From: Spiribacter halobius
GTDB taxonomy: Bacteria; Pseudomonadota; Gammaproteobacteria; Nitrococcales; Nitrococcaceae
Direction of reading: 5' to 3'
Length of the DNA: 64,000 nucleotides
Assembly (NCBI RefSeq): GCF_020883455.1
Contig: NZ_CP086615.1
Span: 2,914,001-2,978,000 of the forward strand
Shown: one piece after another, positions 11,310 through 19,777 of the stretch
How the letters are laid out: each line of letters starts with the position of its first letter
How positions within the stretch are numbered: position 1 is the stretch's first letter
The notes under the pieces: model-generated
Told to the model about the DNA's origin: nothing
Databases searched by the model: none
Seen by the model: the letters and a program-made list of their open reading frames with translations, nothing else
Position numbers and translations under genes: made by a program

Positions 11310-12248
11310 TCACTCTAGCATGCGCGCAAGATGTTCCCGAACCCGATTTTGCAGCGCCGCATCGTCGCCGTCGAACCACGTGACCGCCGCCTCCCGGCGC
11401 AGCCAGGTGAGCTGCCGCTTGGCGAACCGGCGGGTCGCCGCCGCCCCGCGTTCGAGCAATGTCGCGCGATCGTAGGCCCCCTCCAGATACTCCCAAACCT
11501 GACGATACCCCACCGCCCGCAGCGCCGGCAGCTCGGGGCCGAGGTCGCCGCGTGCCCGCAGGCCCGCCACCTCCTCGATCAGCCCCTGCTCCAGCATGCG
11601 CCGGAAGCGCTCGCCGATGCGCCGATGCAGGACCGTGCGCTCCGGTGGAGCGATTGCCAGTTTGACGGGTCGCCCGGGTGATCGTTCCTGCCCCCTGCGC
11701 GCAAGCAGCGTGCTCGGGGCCTCGCCGGTGAGGGCGTGGACCTCAAGCGCCCGCTGGATGCGCTGGGCGTCGCGGGGATGCAGGCGGGCCGCGGTGGCCG
11801 GATCCACCGCCGCGAGCCGGCGATGCAGGGCCGGCCAGCCGTCGGCGGCGGCCTCGGCCTCGAGCCGCAGGCGCACCCCCGGATCCGCCGCCGGCAGCGG
11901 CGAGAGGCCCTGCAGCAGGGCCTGGAAGTAGAGCATGGTGCCGCCGACCAGCAGCGGAATCCGGCCCTCCCGCCGCACGGCGGCGATGGCGGCCAGGGCA
12001 TCGTCGCTAAAGCGCGCGGCGGAGTAAGCCTCGGCCGGGTCGGCGATATCGATCAGCCAGTGCGGCGCCCGGGCCAGCACGGCGGGCGAGGGCTTGGCGC
12101 TGCCGATATCGAGCCCGCGGTAGACCATGACGGAATCCACGCTGATCAGGCCGAAGCGGCCGGTCTCCGCCAGGGCCACGGCGAGCTCGGTCTTGCCCGC
12201 GGCGGTGGGGCCCATGAGGCAGACCAGGGGGGCGTCGGTGTCGGCCAT
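11310..12248 (-). CDS. miaA: tRNA dimethylallyltransferase MiaA
   Basis: Adds dimethylallyl to A37 of UNN-decoding tRNAs. 312 aa from ATG 12248. P-loop GPTAAGKT at residues 13-20, DSVMVYRGLDIGSAKPS motif near 40, DIADPAEAYSAARF, VGGTMLYFQALLQGL, RIQRALEV and the C-terminal RRFAKRQLTWLR motif. Ends 5 bases before the mutL stop side; order mutL-miaA-hfq is conserved. Confidence 0.97.
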   Translation of the reverse strand: MADTDAPLVCLMGPTAAGKTELAVALAETGRFGLISVDSVMVYRGLDIGSAKPSPAVLARAPHWLIDIADPAEAYSAARFSDDALAAIAAVRREGRIPLLVGGTMLYFQALLQGLSPLPAADPGVRLRLEAEAAADGWPALHRRLAAVDPATAARLHPRDAQRIQRALEVHALTGEAPSTLLARRGQERSPGRPVKLAIAPPERTVLHRRIGERFRRMLEQGLIEEVAGLRARGDLGPELPALRAVGYRQVWEYLEGAYDRATLLERGAAATRRFAKRQLTWLRREAAVTWFDGDDAALQNRVREHLARMLE

Positions 12249-12253
12249 GCCGC

Positions 12254-14104
12254 TCAGCGGCCGCGCAGGAACAGGCGGTCGAGGTCGGCCATGCTGAGCC
12301 GCGTCCAGGTGGGGCGGCCGTGATTGCACTGGTCGATATTCGGGGTGCGCTCCATCTCCCGCAGCAGGCCGTCCATCTCCTCCCGGGTCAGGCGACGGTT
12401 GGCGCGGACCGAACCGTGGCAGCCCATGGTGGCGAGCACGCCGAGCAGCGCCTCCTGCACCCGGTGGCTGTCGCCGAGCTCGGCGAGGTCGGAGAGGACG
12501 TCGCGCACCAGCGCCTCGGGGTCCGCCGCCGCGAGCAGCGCAGGCACCTCGCGGACCCGCAGCTGCTCGGGCCCGGCCCGGTCCACCTCGAAGCCGAGGG
12601 CGCGGAAGGTGTCGCCGGCGGCTTCGGCGAGCTCGGCGGTGGCAGGCGTCACTGCCAGCGTCACCGGCACCAGCAGGGGCTGGCGGGCGATGCCGTCGGC
12701 CTCGAGCTGGCGCTTCAGCCGCTCGTAGACCACCCGCTCGTGGGCTGCGTGCATGTCCACCAGCACCAGGCCCTGCTCCGTCTCGGCCAGGACGTAGACA
12801 CCATGCAGCTGCGCCAGGGCGTGGCCGAGCGGCGGTGCGGCGCCCGCAGGCGCTGCCGGGGCCTGCGCCGTGGCCGCCGCGGACGCGGCCGGCCCGTACA
12901 GGGCCCGGGCCTCTGCCACCGGCAGGCCGAGGGCGTGCTGACGGGGCGCCGGCGCCCCTGCTGCCGGCACGCCCGCACGTGACGGCATCGCCGGCTGCAG
13001 CATGCCCGGCGCCTGCCCGTGCCCCGGCGCCGCTACATCCGCCCCGTCATCCGCCGCGGCCGGCGCCCCGGCGCCGCCCTCCGCCAGGGCCCGCTGCACC
13101 TGGCGATGCAGCACGTCGAACACCAGCCGCCCCTCGCGGAAGCGGACCTCGTGCTTGGTGGGATGGACGTTCACGTCCACCTGCTCCGGGTCCATGGCGA
13201 GATAGAGCACGTAGGCCGGGTAGCGGTCCTTGAACAGGACGTCCGCATAGGCGCGGCGCAGCGCCTGGGCCACCAGGCGATCGCGGATCATGCGGCCGTT
13301 GAGATAGACATACTGCAGATCGGCCTGGGCCCGGGCGGCGGTGGGGAGGCCGAGCCAGCCGCTGAGGCGCAGCCCGGCGGCCTCGCAGTCGAGGCGCAGG
13401 GCGCGGGTGGCGAAGTCCTCCCCCAGCAGCTCGGTGAGCCGGCGCCGGGTGCCGGCGTCGTCCTCCGCGGCGCCGAGCTGCAGCACGGCGCGGCCGTTGT
13501 GCCAGAGCGAGAAGGCGACGTCCGGCCGGGCCAGCGCCATGCGCCGCAGCAGCTCGTGGACGTGCCGGAACTCGGTTCGGTCCGTGCGCAGGAACTTGCG
13601 CCGCGCCGGGACGTTGTGGAAGAGATCCCGCACCTCGACCGTGGTGCCCGGCGGGTGCGGCGCCGGCGCCGGATCGGCCGCCTGGGCGCCCTGCCCGGCC
13701 TCCAGGCGATGGCCGTGGTCCGCGCCGGCGGCGCGGGAGGTGAGCTGCAGCCGCGCCACCGAGGCGATGCTCGGGAGGGCCTCGCCGCGAAAGCCGAGGC
13801 TCGCGATGTGGGCCAGGTCGGCGAGCTCGCGGATCTTGCTGGTGGCGTGCGAGGCCACGGCCTCACGCAGATCCTCGGGCGGCATGCCGTGGCCGTCGTC
13901 GCGCACGCGGATCAGGCGCTTGCCGCCCCCCTCCACGGCCACCTCGATGCGCCGGGCACCGGCGTCCAGAGCGTTCTCCAGGAGCTCCTTCACCACCGAG
14001 GCCGGGCGCTCGATGATCTCGCCGGCGGCGATCTGATTGACCAGCTCCGGCGGCAGGCGGCGGACGCGCGGTATTGTCGGGGCGGCATCGGACATGGCCG
14101 CCAT
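12254..14104 (-). CDS. mutL: DNA mismatch repair protein MutL
   Basis: Matchmaker ATPase linking MutS mismatch recognition to strand excision. 616 aa. GHKL ATPase motifs: GEIIERPASVVKELLENALDAGA, DDGHGMPPEDL, ATSKI, LGFRGEALPSIASV. The central transducer domain has VNVHPTKHEVRF; the linker (about 340-420) is Ala/Pro-rich; the dimerisation domain has VDMHAAHERVVYE. It lacks the endonuclease DQHA(X)2E(X)4E motif, consistent with a MutH-type system. ATG 14104 has GAGG 8 bases upstream; a second ATG at 14095 is possible. Confidence 0.96.
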   Translation of the reverse strand: MAAMSDAAPTIPRVRRLPPELVNQIAAGEIIERPASVVKELLENALDAGARRIEVAVEGGGKRLIRVRDDGHGMPPEDLREAVASHATSKIRELADLAHIASLGFRGEALPSIASVARLQLTSRAAGADHGHRLEAGQGAQAADPAPAPHPPGTTVEVRDLFHNVPARRKFLRTDRTEFRHVHELLRRMALARPDVAFSLWHNGRAVLQLGAAEDDAGTRRRLTELLGEDFATRALRLDCEAAGLRLSGWLGLPTAARAQADLQYVYLNGRMIRDRLVAQALRRAYADVLFKDRYPAYVLYLAMDPEQVDVNVHPTKHEVRFREGRLVFDVLHRQVQRALAEGGAGAPAAADDGADVAAPGHGQAPGMLQPAMPSRAGVPAAGAPAPRQHALGLPVAEARALYGPAASAAATAQAPAAPAGAAPPLGHALAQLHGVYVLAETEQGLVLVDMHAAHERVVYERLKRQLEADGIARQPLLVPVTLAVTPATAELAEAAGDTFRALGFEVDRAGPEQLRVREVPALLAAADPEALVRDVLSDLAELGDSHRVQEALLGVLATMGCHGSVRANRRLTREEMDGLLREMERTPNIDQCNHGRPTWTRLSMADLDRLFLRGR

Positions 14105-14150
14105 TATGGTGACCTCGCCCGCATCCGTCACCGATCCGCGGCTGCGGGCT

Positions 14151-14196
14151 AGGAGTCTGCGCCGTAGAACGTCTCCCGGCTGCGGCGCAGACTCCT
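14151..14196. terminator. 14-bp hairpin between amiC and mutL
   Basis: 14151-14164 and 14183-14196 are perfect inverted complements around an 18-nt loop. It lies 2 bases beyond the amidase stop and 46 bases before the mutL start. No U-run, so possibly a pause, rho-assisted terminator or REP-like hairpin. Confidence 0.5.
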
Positions 14197-14198
14197 GG

Positions 14199-15464
14199 TC
14201 AGGGGATTTGCAGGGTGCGCCCGGCCATGATGATGTCGTCGTCGAGGCCGTTGGCCTCGCGCAGGGCACTCACCGAGATACTATGCCGGCGCGCGATGCC
14301 GGAGAGGGTATCGCCGCGGCGCACCGTGTACTCGCCGCCGGCAAGGCGCAGCGCCGGCATGTGGTTCCGGGCATAGTCGCGCAGGCCCTCGAACAGCGCC
14401 TGGGCGAGCCGTTCCTGGTAGGCATCCGAGCGCAGACGCCGCTCCTCCTCGGGGTTGGAGATGAAAGCCAGCTCCACCAGCACCGAGGGGATGTCCAGCG
14501 ACTTCAGCACGGCAAAGCCGGCCTTCTCGACGCGGCCGCCGTGGACATCGCCCACGCCGGCCAGCTGCCCGAGCAGGGCCTCGGCGAGCCCGGTGCTGGC
14601 CTCGATGGTGGCGGCCCGGGAGAGATCCAGCAGCACGCTGGCGAGCTGGTCGTCCTTGTCCTCCAGCGAGACACCCCCGATGCGGTCCGCCCGGTTTTCG
14701 CTGCGCGCCAGCATGCGCGCCATCTCGCTGGAGGCGCCGTTCTCGGAGAGCACGAACACCGAAGAGCCGCGCACCGTGCGCTGGTGGAAGGCATCGGCAT
14801 GCAGGGAGAGGAACAGGTCGGCATTGGCCTCGTGAGCCTTCACCGTGCGCTCGCGCAGGCCGATGTAGTAGTCGCCATCGCGGATCAGCACCGCGCGTAT
14901 GCCGGGCTGGCGGTCCACCAGCGCCGCGAGGCGTCGCGCCACGCTCAGCACGACGGTCTTCTCCAGCGTCCCCGCGGCACCGATGGCGCCCGGATCCTCG
15001 CCGCCGTGGCCGGCATCGATGGCGACGACGAAGGCGTCCCGGCTGTCGGCGGCGGTCTTCACCGGCGCCTCGCTGCCTCGGGGGCGCTCCAGATCCACCA
15101 CCAGACGATGGCCGTAGGTCTCGTTCGGGCGTACCAGGAAGGTCTTGGGATCGCTCTCCTGGTTGAGATCGAGCACCACCCGCACGCCATCGCCGCGGCG
15201 TCCGGTGCGGATGCGCTGCAGCGGGCCCTCGTCGCGGATGCCGTCCACCAGGGCCGAATCGAGCCGCGTGTCGGCAAGGTCGAGCACCACCCGCTGTGGA
15301 TCTTTCAGGGTGAACACACGGTGCTCCGGCGGCGCCGTGAGATCGAGCACGATGCGGGTGCCGTCCGGGCCGGTCCAGGTGCGGACGTCCCTCACGACGA
15401 CCTCCGCAGCCGCCAGCCCGGGCAGAACGAGCAGCAACAGCAGCACGAGCCGGATTCTGTTCAT
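14199..15464 (-). CDS. amiC: N-acetylmuramoyl-L-alanine amidase (AmiC-type)
   Basis: Periplasmic zinc amidase that cuts septal peptidoglycan for daughter-cell separation. 421 aa. Signal peptide (residues 1-20, MNRIRLVLLLLLVLPGLAAA), AMIN targeting domain (about 22-125), Amidase_3 domain (about 145-365) with zinc motif AIDAGHGGEDPGA (148-160), LFLSLHADAF and VELAFISNPEEE, then one LysM domain (about 375-420, YTVRRGDTLSGIARRH). The LysM domain makes it AmiB/AmiC-like; the exact paralogue name is uncertain. Confidence 0.93.
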   Translation of the reverse strand: MNRIRLVLLLLLVLPGLAAAEVVVRDVRTWTGPDGTRIVLDLTAPPEHRVFTLKDPQRVVLDLADTRLDSALVDGIRDEGPLQRIRTGRRGDGVRVVLDLNQESDPKTFLVRPNETYGHRLVVDLERPRGSEAPVKTAADSRDAFVVAIDAGHGGEDPGAIGAAGTLEKTVVLSVARRLAALVDRQPGIRAVLIRDGDYYIGLRERTVKAHEANADLFLSLHADAFHQRTVRGSSVFVLSENGASSEMARMLARSENRADRIGGVSLEDKDDQLASVLLDLSRAATIEASTGLAEALLGQLAGVGDVHGGRVEKAGFAVLKSLDIPSVLVELAFISNPEEERRLRSDAYQERLAQALFEGLRDYARNHMPALRLAGGEYTVRRGDTLSGIARRHSISVSALREANGLDDDIIMAGRTLQIP

Positions 15465-15939
15465 GGACGTTCCCCCACGCGGCGCCTCTCCTGGGCGTGG
15501 CATAAGGCCCGCCGTTCCCCGCCCAGCCAGCCCGGATGTCTCACCGCCGGGCGGCGGCGGGCCCGTCGGGGACCAGTACACAGCCCCGGCTCTGAACCGC
15601 GGCTGAATGCGCCGGTGCCCGCCAGGCCGTCTTTCCTGACTCTCCGCGGTTGCGGGGGCGCATCGGTAAGAAAGACGGCCCGGTAGTATACCGTCAGTAA
15701 GACACACTGCGCGCGGATTTTCAACAATAATCCAAGCACAAATAGCGGGATAAGTGGATAACTTGGCAAACCGCGTGAGCCGAGGGCACAGGTGGTGGAG
15801 GCCCGCGCCGGCCAAGGGTTGCCGATCCTGTCCATCGCACTGTCCGGTCTCGGAGCCGCGGAGCAGGGACCCGCACCCATGCAGGCCCACGCCCACACGG
15901 GCCCGCTGAGACCTCACACCAGTTTCAATTCGGTTGGCG
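15465..15939. other. Intergenic region amiC-tsaE
   Basis: 475 bp with no supportable gene. Positions 15680-15780 are markedly AT-richer than the surroundings and include a minus-strand -10-like TATACT (15685-15690) without a convincing -35, so this may hold the amiC promoter. A single DnaA-box-like TTATCCACT (15753-15761, minus) is present. Confidence 0.4.
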
Positions 15940-16395
15940 TCAGCCGGCCAGCGCCCGCCACGGGCCCGGGGCACCGCCGGCGGCGGTCAGCATGGCGCGG
16001 CGCCCGCCGGCCATCGGCTCGAGCCGCACGCTGAGCAGCGGCGCCGGCAGCACGCCCTCCCCCCGCTCCGGCCATTCCACCAGCAGCAGCCCCTCCGCGG
16101 TAAGCTCGCGGAGGCCGATGTACTCGAGCTCCTCCGGGTCGCCCAGGCGGTAGAGGTCGAGGTGGAAGACGCGCGCGCCCGAGCCGATCGCATAGGGCTC
16201 CACCAGGGTGTAGGTGGGGCTGCGTACCGGGCCGTCGTGCCCGGCCGCCCGCAGCAGCCCCCGGACCAGGGTGGTCTTGCCGGCGCCCAGATCCCCCACC
16301 AGGTGCACGCTGCCGCGCGCCGGCAGGCTCTCCGCCAGCCGCGCGCCCAGCGCCTCGGTGGCGGCCGCGTCCGCCAGCTCCACGACCCGGCTCAA
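15940..16395 (-). CDS. tsaE: tRNA threonylcarbamoyladenosine biosynthesis ATPase TsaE
   Basis: ATPase partner of TsaB/TsaD in t6A37 synthesis. 151 aa. P-loop GDLGAGKTT at 34-42, SPTYTLVEPY, FHLDLYRLGDPEELEYIG and LVEWPERGEGVLP. The TTG start at 16395 overlaps the nnr stop (TTGA); it was chosen because MSRVVELADAAATEALGARL aligns with E. coli TsaE from residue 2. Confidence 0.95.
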   Translation of the reverse strand: MSRVVELADAAATEALGARLAESLPARGSVHLVGDLGAGKTTLVRGLLRAAGHDGPVRSPTYTLVEPYAIGSGARVFHLDLYRLGDPEELEYIGLRELTAEGLLLVEWPERGEGVLPAPLLSVRLEPMAGGRRAMLTAAGGAPGPWRALAG

Positions 16396-17873
16396 GCGGG
16401 ATTCACCACGGTGCGCAGCGCGGCAAACAGATCGCCGGCGAGCAGGCCGCGCTCGCCCCCCGCCGCCGCGGCGCGGTCGGCGGCGGTGGCATGCACCAGC
16501 GCGCCGGCGGCCGCCGCCTCGAACGCCGTCAGCCCCTGTGCCAGCAGCGCGGCGACAACCCCGGTGAGCACGTCACCCATGCCGCCGCTCGCCATGCCCG
16601 GGTTGCCGGCGGCGCAGACCGCACAGCGCTCGACGTCCGCCACCACGGTGCCGGCGCCCTTCAGCACCACCGCAGCGCGGTAGCGGCGGGCGATCTCCTG
16701 CGTCGCGGCGAATCGGTCCTGCTGGATGCTCGTCGTGTCCGTATCGAGCAGGCGGGCTGCCTCGCCGGGGTGCGGCGTCAGCACCCGCGGGCCGTCGGGC
16801 AGTGCCATCCCGGCCGACAGCAGACTGAGGGCGTCAGCGTCCAGAACCAGCGGCAGCCCCGCAGCCAGGGCCTCCGCGAGCAGCGCCCGCCCCCATGGGC
16901 CGGTGCCGAGCCCGGGGCCGCAGGCGAGCACCGTGGCCCGCTCCAGCAGGGGGGCGAGGGACTCGCCCTCCTCCACGCCCCGCACCATGAGCTCCGGACG
17001 CGCGGCGAGCACGGCCGGGACATGCGCCGGCCGTGTCGCGACGCTCACCAGCCCCGCCCCGGTACGGCCCGCCGCCTCGGCGGCGAGGCGCGCGGCACCG
17101 CCCATGCCGTGGTCGCCCCCCACCACCAGCACATGCCCGAACCGGCCCTTGTGCGCGGTCCGCTCCCGCGGCGGCAGCCGATCCCGCAGCCAGCCGTCAC
17201 CGAGCAGCCGCGCCACGGGTGCCGGCGCATCGTAGACGCCCGGCGGCACCTGCAGGTCGTCGAACACCACCTCGCCGGTGTATGCCGGCGCGTCGCCCGT
17301 GAACAGCCCCTGCTTCAGACCGATGAAGGTCGGCGTCAGCGCGGCGCGAACGGCCACGCCCAGGACCGCGCCGGTCCGTGCGCTCAGCCCCGAAGGTACG
17401 TCCACCGCCAGCACCGGTCGGCCGGCAGCGTTGACGGCCGCAATGACCTCCCCAAGCTCTCCCGCCACAGGCCGGTCGAGGCCGGTGCCGAGCAGGGCGT
17501 CCACGACGAGGTCCGCACCGGCGAGATGTTCCGCATCGAAGGCCGTCGGCTCGAGCTGCTCACCGGCGCCACGGGCGGCCGCGGCGGCGCTGCCCTTCAG
17601 TCGCTCGATGGGCACCAGCGGGCAGAGGGTCACTTCCAGCCCGTCCTGGTGCGCGCGCCGGGCGATGACGTAGCCGTCGCCGCCATTGTTGCCGCCGCCA
17701 CAGAGCACCAGCAGCCGCCGTGCGTCCGGGAAGCGCCGCCGCAGCAGGCGGTAGGCGCTGGCCCCTGCCCGCTCCATCAGCTGCTCGCCGGGCAGCCCAT
17801 AGTCCTCTATGGCACGGCGGTCGAGCTCGCGCACCTGCTCGGGGGTGTAGAGGGCGTCAGGCAGCTCGCTCAT
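16392..17873 (-). CDS. nnr: Bifunctional NAD(P)H-hydrate epimerase / ADP-dependent dehydratase
   Basis: Repairs hydrated NAD(P)H. 493 aa. N-terminal epimerase domain (about 1-215) with LCGGGNNGGDGYVIARR and DALLGTGLDRPV; C-terminal ribokinase-like dehydratase (about 225-490) with VVGGDHGMGGAARLA, LACGPGLGTGPW, LTPHPGEAARLL and NPGMASGGMGDVLTG. ATG 17873 (MSELPDAL) is chosen over a GTG 12 bases upstream. In E. coli the divergent neighbour is queG; here the prophage separates them. Confidence 0.95.
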   Translation of the reverse strand: MSELPDALYTPEQVRELDRRAIEDYGLPGEQLMERAGASAYRLLRRRFPDARRLLVLCGGGNNGGDGYVIARRAHQDGLEVTLCPLVPIERLKGSAAAAARGAGEQLEPTAFDAEHLAGADLVVDALLGTGLDRPVAGELGEVIAAVNAAGRPVLAVDVPSGLSARTGAVLGVAVRAALTPTFIGLKQGLFTGDAPAYTGEVVFDDLQVPPGVYDAPAPVARLLGDGWLRDRLPPRERTAHKGRFGHVLVVGGDHGMGGAARLAAEAAGRTGAGLVSVATRPAHVPAVLAARPELMVRGVEEGESLAPLLERATVLACGPGLGTGPWGRALLAEALAAGLPLVLDADALSLLSAGMALPDGPRVLTPHPGEAARLLDTDTTSIQQDRFAATQEIARRYRAAVVLKGAGTVVADVERCAVCAAGNPGMASGGMGDVLTGVVAALLAQGLTAFEAAAAGALVHATAADRAAAAGGERGLLAGDLFAALRTVVNPA

Positions 17874-17932
17874 GGCATTACGCACCGTCGCGTCTGCAGG
17901 GCAGCGTGGGACACTTGCCGGCGAATCACGCT

Positions 17933-17959
17933 GAGTTTCGAGTTTCGGGATTCAAGTTT
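17933..17959. repeat. Inverted heptamer-arm repeat, copy D, left arm
   Basis: A run of TTTCGAG/TTTCGGG/TTCAAG units whose complement lies at 57114-57145, on the far side of the prophage. Bringing the flanks together restores an element like copies A-C, with an approximately 90-bp core in the nnr-queG gap. Positions 17958-17959 are also the end of the reverse transcriptase stop codon. Confidence 0.6.
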
Positions 17960-19091
17960 ACAGTGCCTGCATACCGATGGGCTCGGCGCACTGCCCGCTG
18001 TAACGCGCCACGTTGATTGCGACAGCGCGCCACGTTGATTGCGACACCGTAGCAGTGCCCTGTAAAGGCCGCTGAAAGACGGCTGCACCGAGGAGCTGGC
18101 GGCGGAGGTTCTCGGTGTCGGCGTGCTCGGCGTGAGCCACCCACGAGGCGATGCGCTGGCGGACCTCGGGGAGGGTGATCTCGCCACAGGCATAGCGCCA
18201 CTGTAGCTCGCGCAGGCGGGCCTTCATGCGGCGGATGGAGTCGCGGCGCAGGAGGCGCTTGTGGGCCCAGATGCGGTAGCCGAGGAAGTTCACGCCGCGG
18301 GTGGCGGGCAGGACGCTCGTCTTGCTGAAGCGCAGCCCCAGGCTCGCGAGATTGGTTTCGAACGCGGCGCGCACCTGGAGCGCCTCGGTACGGCTCCTCA
18401 CCAGCACCACCATGTCGTCCATGTAGCGCGCGTAGCGACGCAGGCGCAGATCCCGCTTCGCCCACTGGTCGATGCGGTTGCCGACGAGATTGGCGATCCA
18501 CTGGCTGGTGAGGTTGCCCACCGGAATACCGCAAGGGTCGAGCTCGTCCGTGCCCGCGGTGCTCTGGATGATGCGGTCCAGGAGCAGGAGCGTGTCGGGG
18601 CAGCGGATCTTGTCGCGCACCACGGCCCGCGCGAGGCTGTGGCGGATCGAGGGGAAGTACTTGCTCACGTCCATCTTAAGCACCCACACCGGGCCGGTCG
18701 CCTGCATGCCGCGCAGCCACGACTGCACCCGGTTCGCGCCCGCGTGCGTGCCCTTGCCGACGCGGCAGGCGAAGCTGTCGGCGATCATCGCGCGGTCCCA
18801 GATCGGCCCGCAGACGCTGCAGATGGCGTGCTGCGCCACGCGATCGCGGTAGGGCGCGGCGAGGATCTCCCGGCGCTTCGGCTCGTACACCTCGAACGCG
18901 CGATAGCGGCCCGGCTGATAGGTGCCCCAGAGCATCTCCATTTGCAGCCGGCCGAGCTCCTCCCACAGCTGTGCTTCAAAGGCGAGTATCTCGTCGCGAT
19001 TGCGCTTGCCGAGGCGCGCCTTTCGGTGGGCCGATATGAGGTTGCCCCAGTCGACGATCTGCCCAATTAGCCGCTTGTGTTTCGCACCCAT
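17958..19091 (-). CDS. DGR reverse transcriptase
   Basis: Copies the template repeat with adenine-specific errors to diversify the variable protein. 377 aa. AAGGAG lies 5 bases before ATG 19091. RT motifs: VLKMDVSKYFPSIRH (137-151), the DGR-type motif GIPVGNLTSQW (188-198, with SQ where group II introns have SP), catalytic RYARYMDDMVVL (219-230) and GVNFLGYRI (266-274). There is no maturase or endonuclease domain. The frame passes through both R1/R2 sites and the phage end; residues 365-377 and the stop are host-encoded. The normal C-terminus is therefore uncertain. Confidence 0.95.
   Translation of the reverse strand: MGAKHKRLIGQIVDWGNLISAHRKARLGKRNRDEILAFEAQLWEELGRLQMEMLWGTYQPGRYRAFEVYEPKRREILAAPYRDRVAQHAICSVCGPIWDRAMIADSFACRVGKGTHAGANRVQSWLRGMQATGPVWVLKMDVSKYFPSIRHSLARAVVRDKIRCPDTLLLLDRIIQSTAGTDELDPCGIPVGNLTSQWIANLVGNRIDQWAKRDLRLRRYARYMDDMVVLVRSRTEALQVRAAFETNLASLGLRFSKTSVLPATRGVNFLGYRIWAHKRLLRRDSIRRMKARLRELQWRYACGEITLPEVRQRIASWVAHAEHADTENLRRQLLGAAVFQRPLQGTATVSQSTWRAVAINVARYSGQCAEPIGMQAL
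17994..17998. repeat. 5-bp target-site duplication, left copy
   Basis: CCCGC directly abuts the first TG of the prophage and is repeated exactly at 57059-57063 after the terminal CA. Five-base duplications are the hallmark of Mu-type transposition. Confidence 0.88.
17999..18046. repeat. Phage right end with tandem transposase-binding-type sites (R1, R2)
   Basis: After the terminal TG come two identical 21-bp units, 18004-18024 and 18026-18046, with a 22-bp period; each ends TTGCGACA. Measured from the end they finish at +26 and +48, matching the known R1/R2 layout of Mu. The left end has a related site at the same distance (ends +26, ACGACA). Confidence 0.75.
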
Positions 19092-19260
19092 TCTCGCTCC
19101 TTGAAAAGGGCGCCCGGCCAGGGTTTTCGCGCACGCTACTCGCGCTGACCGGGCTTTCGTCTTCGGCCCGGCTTGCGGCCGGGACCAGGACGGAACGGCT
19201 GACCCCTGTGGGGATCTCAGGTGACGGCGACCGCGGCGCCGCCCTCTCTGGGTAGTCGGG

Positions 19261-19390
19261 TCACAGACGCAGCGCAGGCCCACATTGCCATTCGCGTTCC
19301 ACGGATTCGCATTCAAGTTGAGGCAGCGCGCACCGGCGTGCACGCCCTCGTCGAATTTGCCGCCGCCAATGAAGCAGCGCCAATCGGCGT
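19261..19390 (-). repeat. DGR template repeat (TR)
   Basis: 130 bp between avd and the RT gene, matching VR at 19784-19913. On the coding strand it contains AAC/AAT/GAT/ATT codons at the variable positions, the usual DGR design because adenine-mutagenised AAY gives many residues but no stop. Homology starts in the TGTGAC at the 3' end and stops abruptly after ACGCCG at the 5' end. Confidence 0.96.
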
Positions 19391-19417
19391 CGAAACCCGC
19401 TCCGCCCTTTGCAACGA

Positions 19418-19777
19418 TCACTTCAGGCGCTGCCGCCAGGCGCCGACCATCGCTCCGATCTCGGAGAGCTGCCCGGCGGCCTCGCCCACTCGCTTCGCGC
19501 CCAGCAGCCGGCGCTCGGCGCCGTGCCGCAGGAGCGCATGAAGATACCGGATCTGCTCGTCGGCCCGATAGACCTTGCTCTTCTGGCCGCTCGTCGCCGC
19601 CTCGATGAGGCGCCGCACGAGCTCCCAGAGGGCGGCCTCGAGCCGGACCGCGAAGCGGTAGCGCTGGTGCTTCGGGATCCGGTCGATCTGCGGGCCGAGG
19701 TCGGCGATCAGCCGCTCGGCCTTGCTCACGACCACGAGGCCCCGCTGCCGCGGGACCTCTTCAGGGCGCCAGGTCAC
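19418..19777 (-). CDS. avd: DGR accessory variability determinant (Avd)
   Basis: Four-helix-bundle protein that binds the RT and TR RNA and is required for mutagenic homing. Up to 119 aa, basic. The family pattern is present: RIPKHQRYRFAVRLEAALWEL, EAATSG, IRYLHALLRHGAERRLLG and EIGAMVGAWRQ at the C-terminus. A GTG at 19777 overlaps the target-gene stop (GTGA). A later GTG in GLVVVSKAERL would place the start after the VR-proximal hairpin and is an alternative. Confidence 0.88.
   Translation of the reverse strand: MTWRPEEVPRQRGLVVVSKAERLIADLGPQIDRIPKHQRYRFAVRLEAALWELVRRLIEAATSGQKSKVYRADEQIRYLHALLRHGAERRLLGAKRVGEAAGQLSEIGAMVGAWRQRLK
19736..19759 (-). promoter_or_regulatory. GGCA-tetraloop hairpin downstream of VR
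   Basis: On the coding strand, GAGGTCCCGC, loop GGCA, then GCGGGGCCTC: a 10-bp stem with one G-T wobble. It begins 24 bp after VR. In other DGRs a hairpin or cruciform with a GRNA tetraloop just downstream of VR stimulates homing; GGCA fits that consensus. It also overlaps the 5' part of avd. Confidence 0.65.

Noticed and set aside
15753-15761. DnaA-box-like TTATCCACT in the amiC-tsaE gap as an origin
   Set aside because: A single imperfect box with no cluster, no dnaA/dnaN/gyrB/parAB neighbours.
17958-19091. Group II intron or retron reverse transcriptase
   Set aside because: No maturase/endonuclease domain or intron/msr-msd structure; the GNLTSQ motif, Avd and TR/VR pair identify a DGR.
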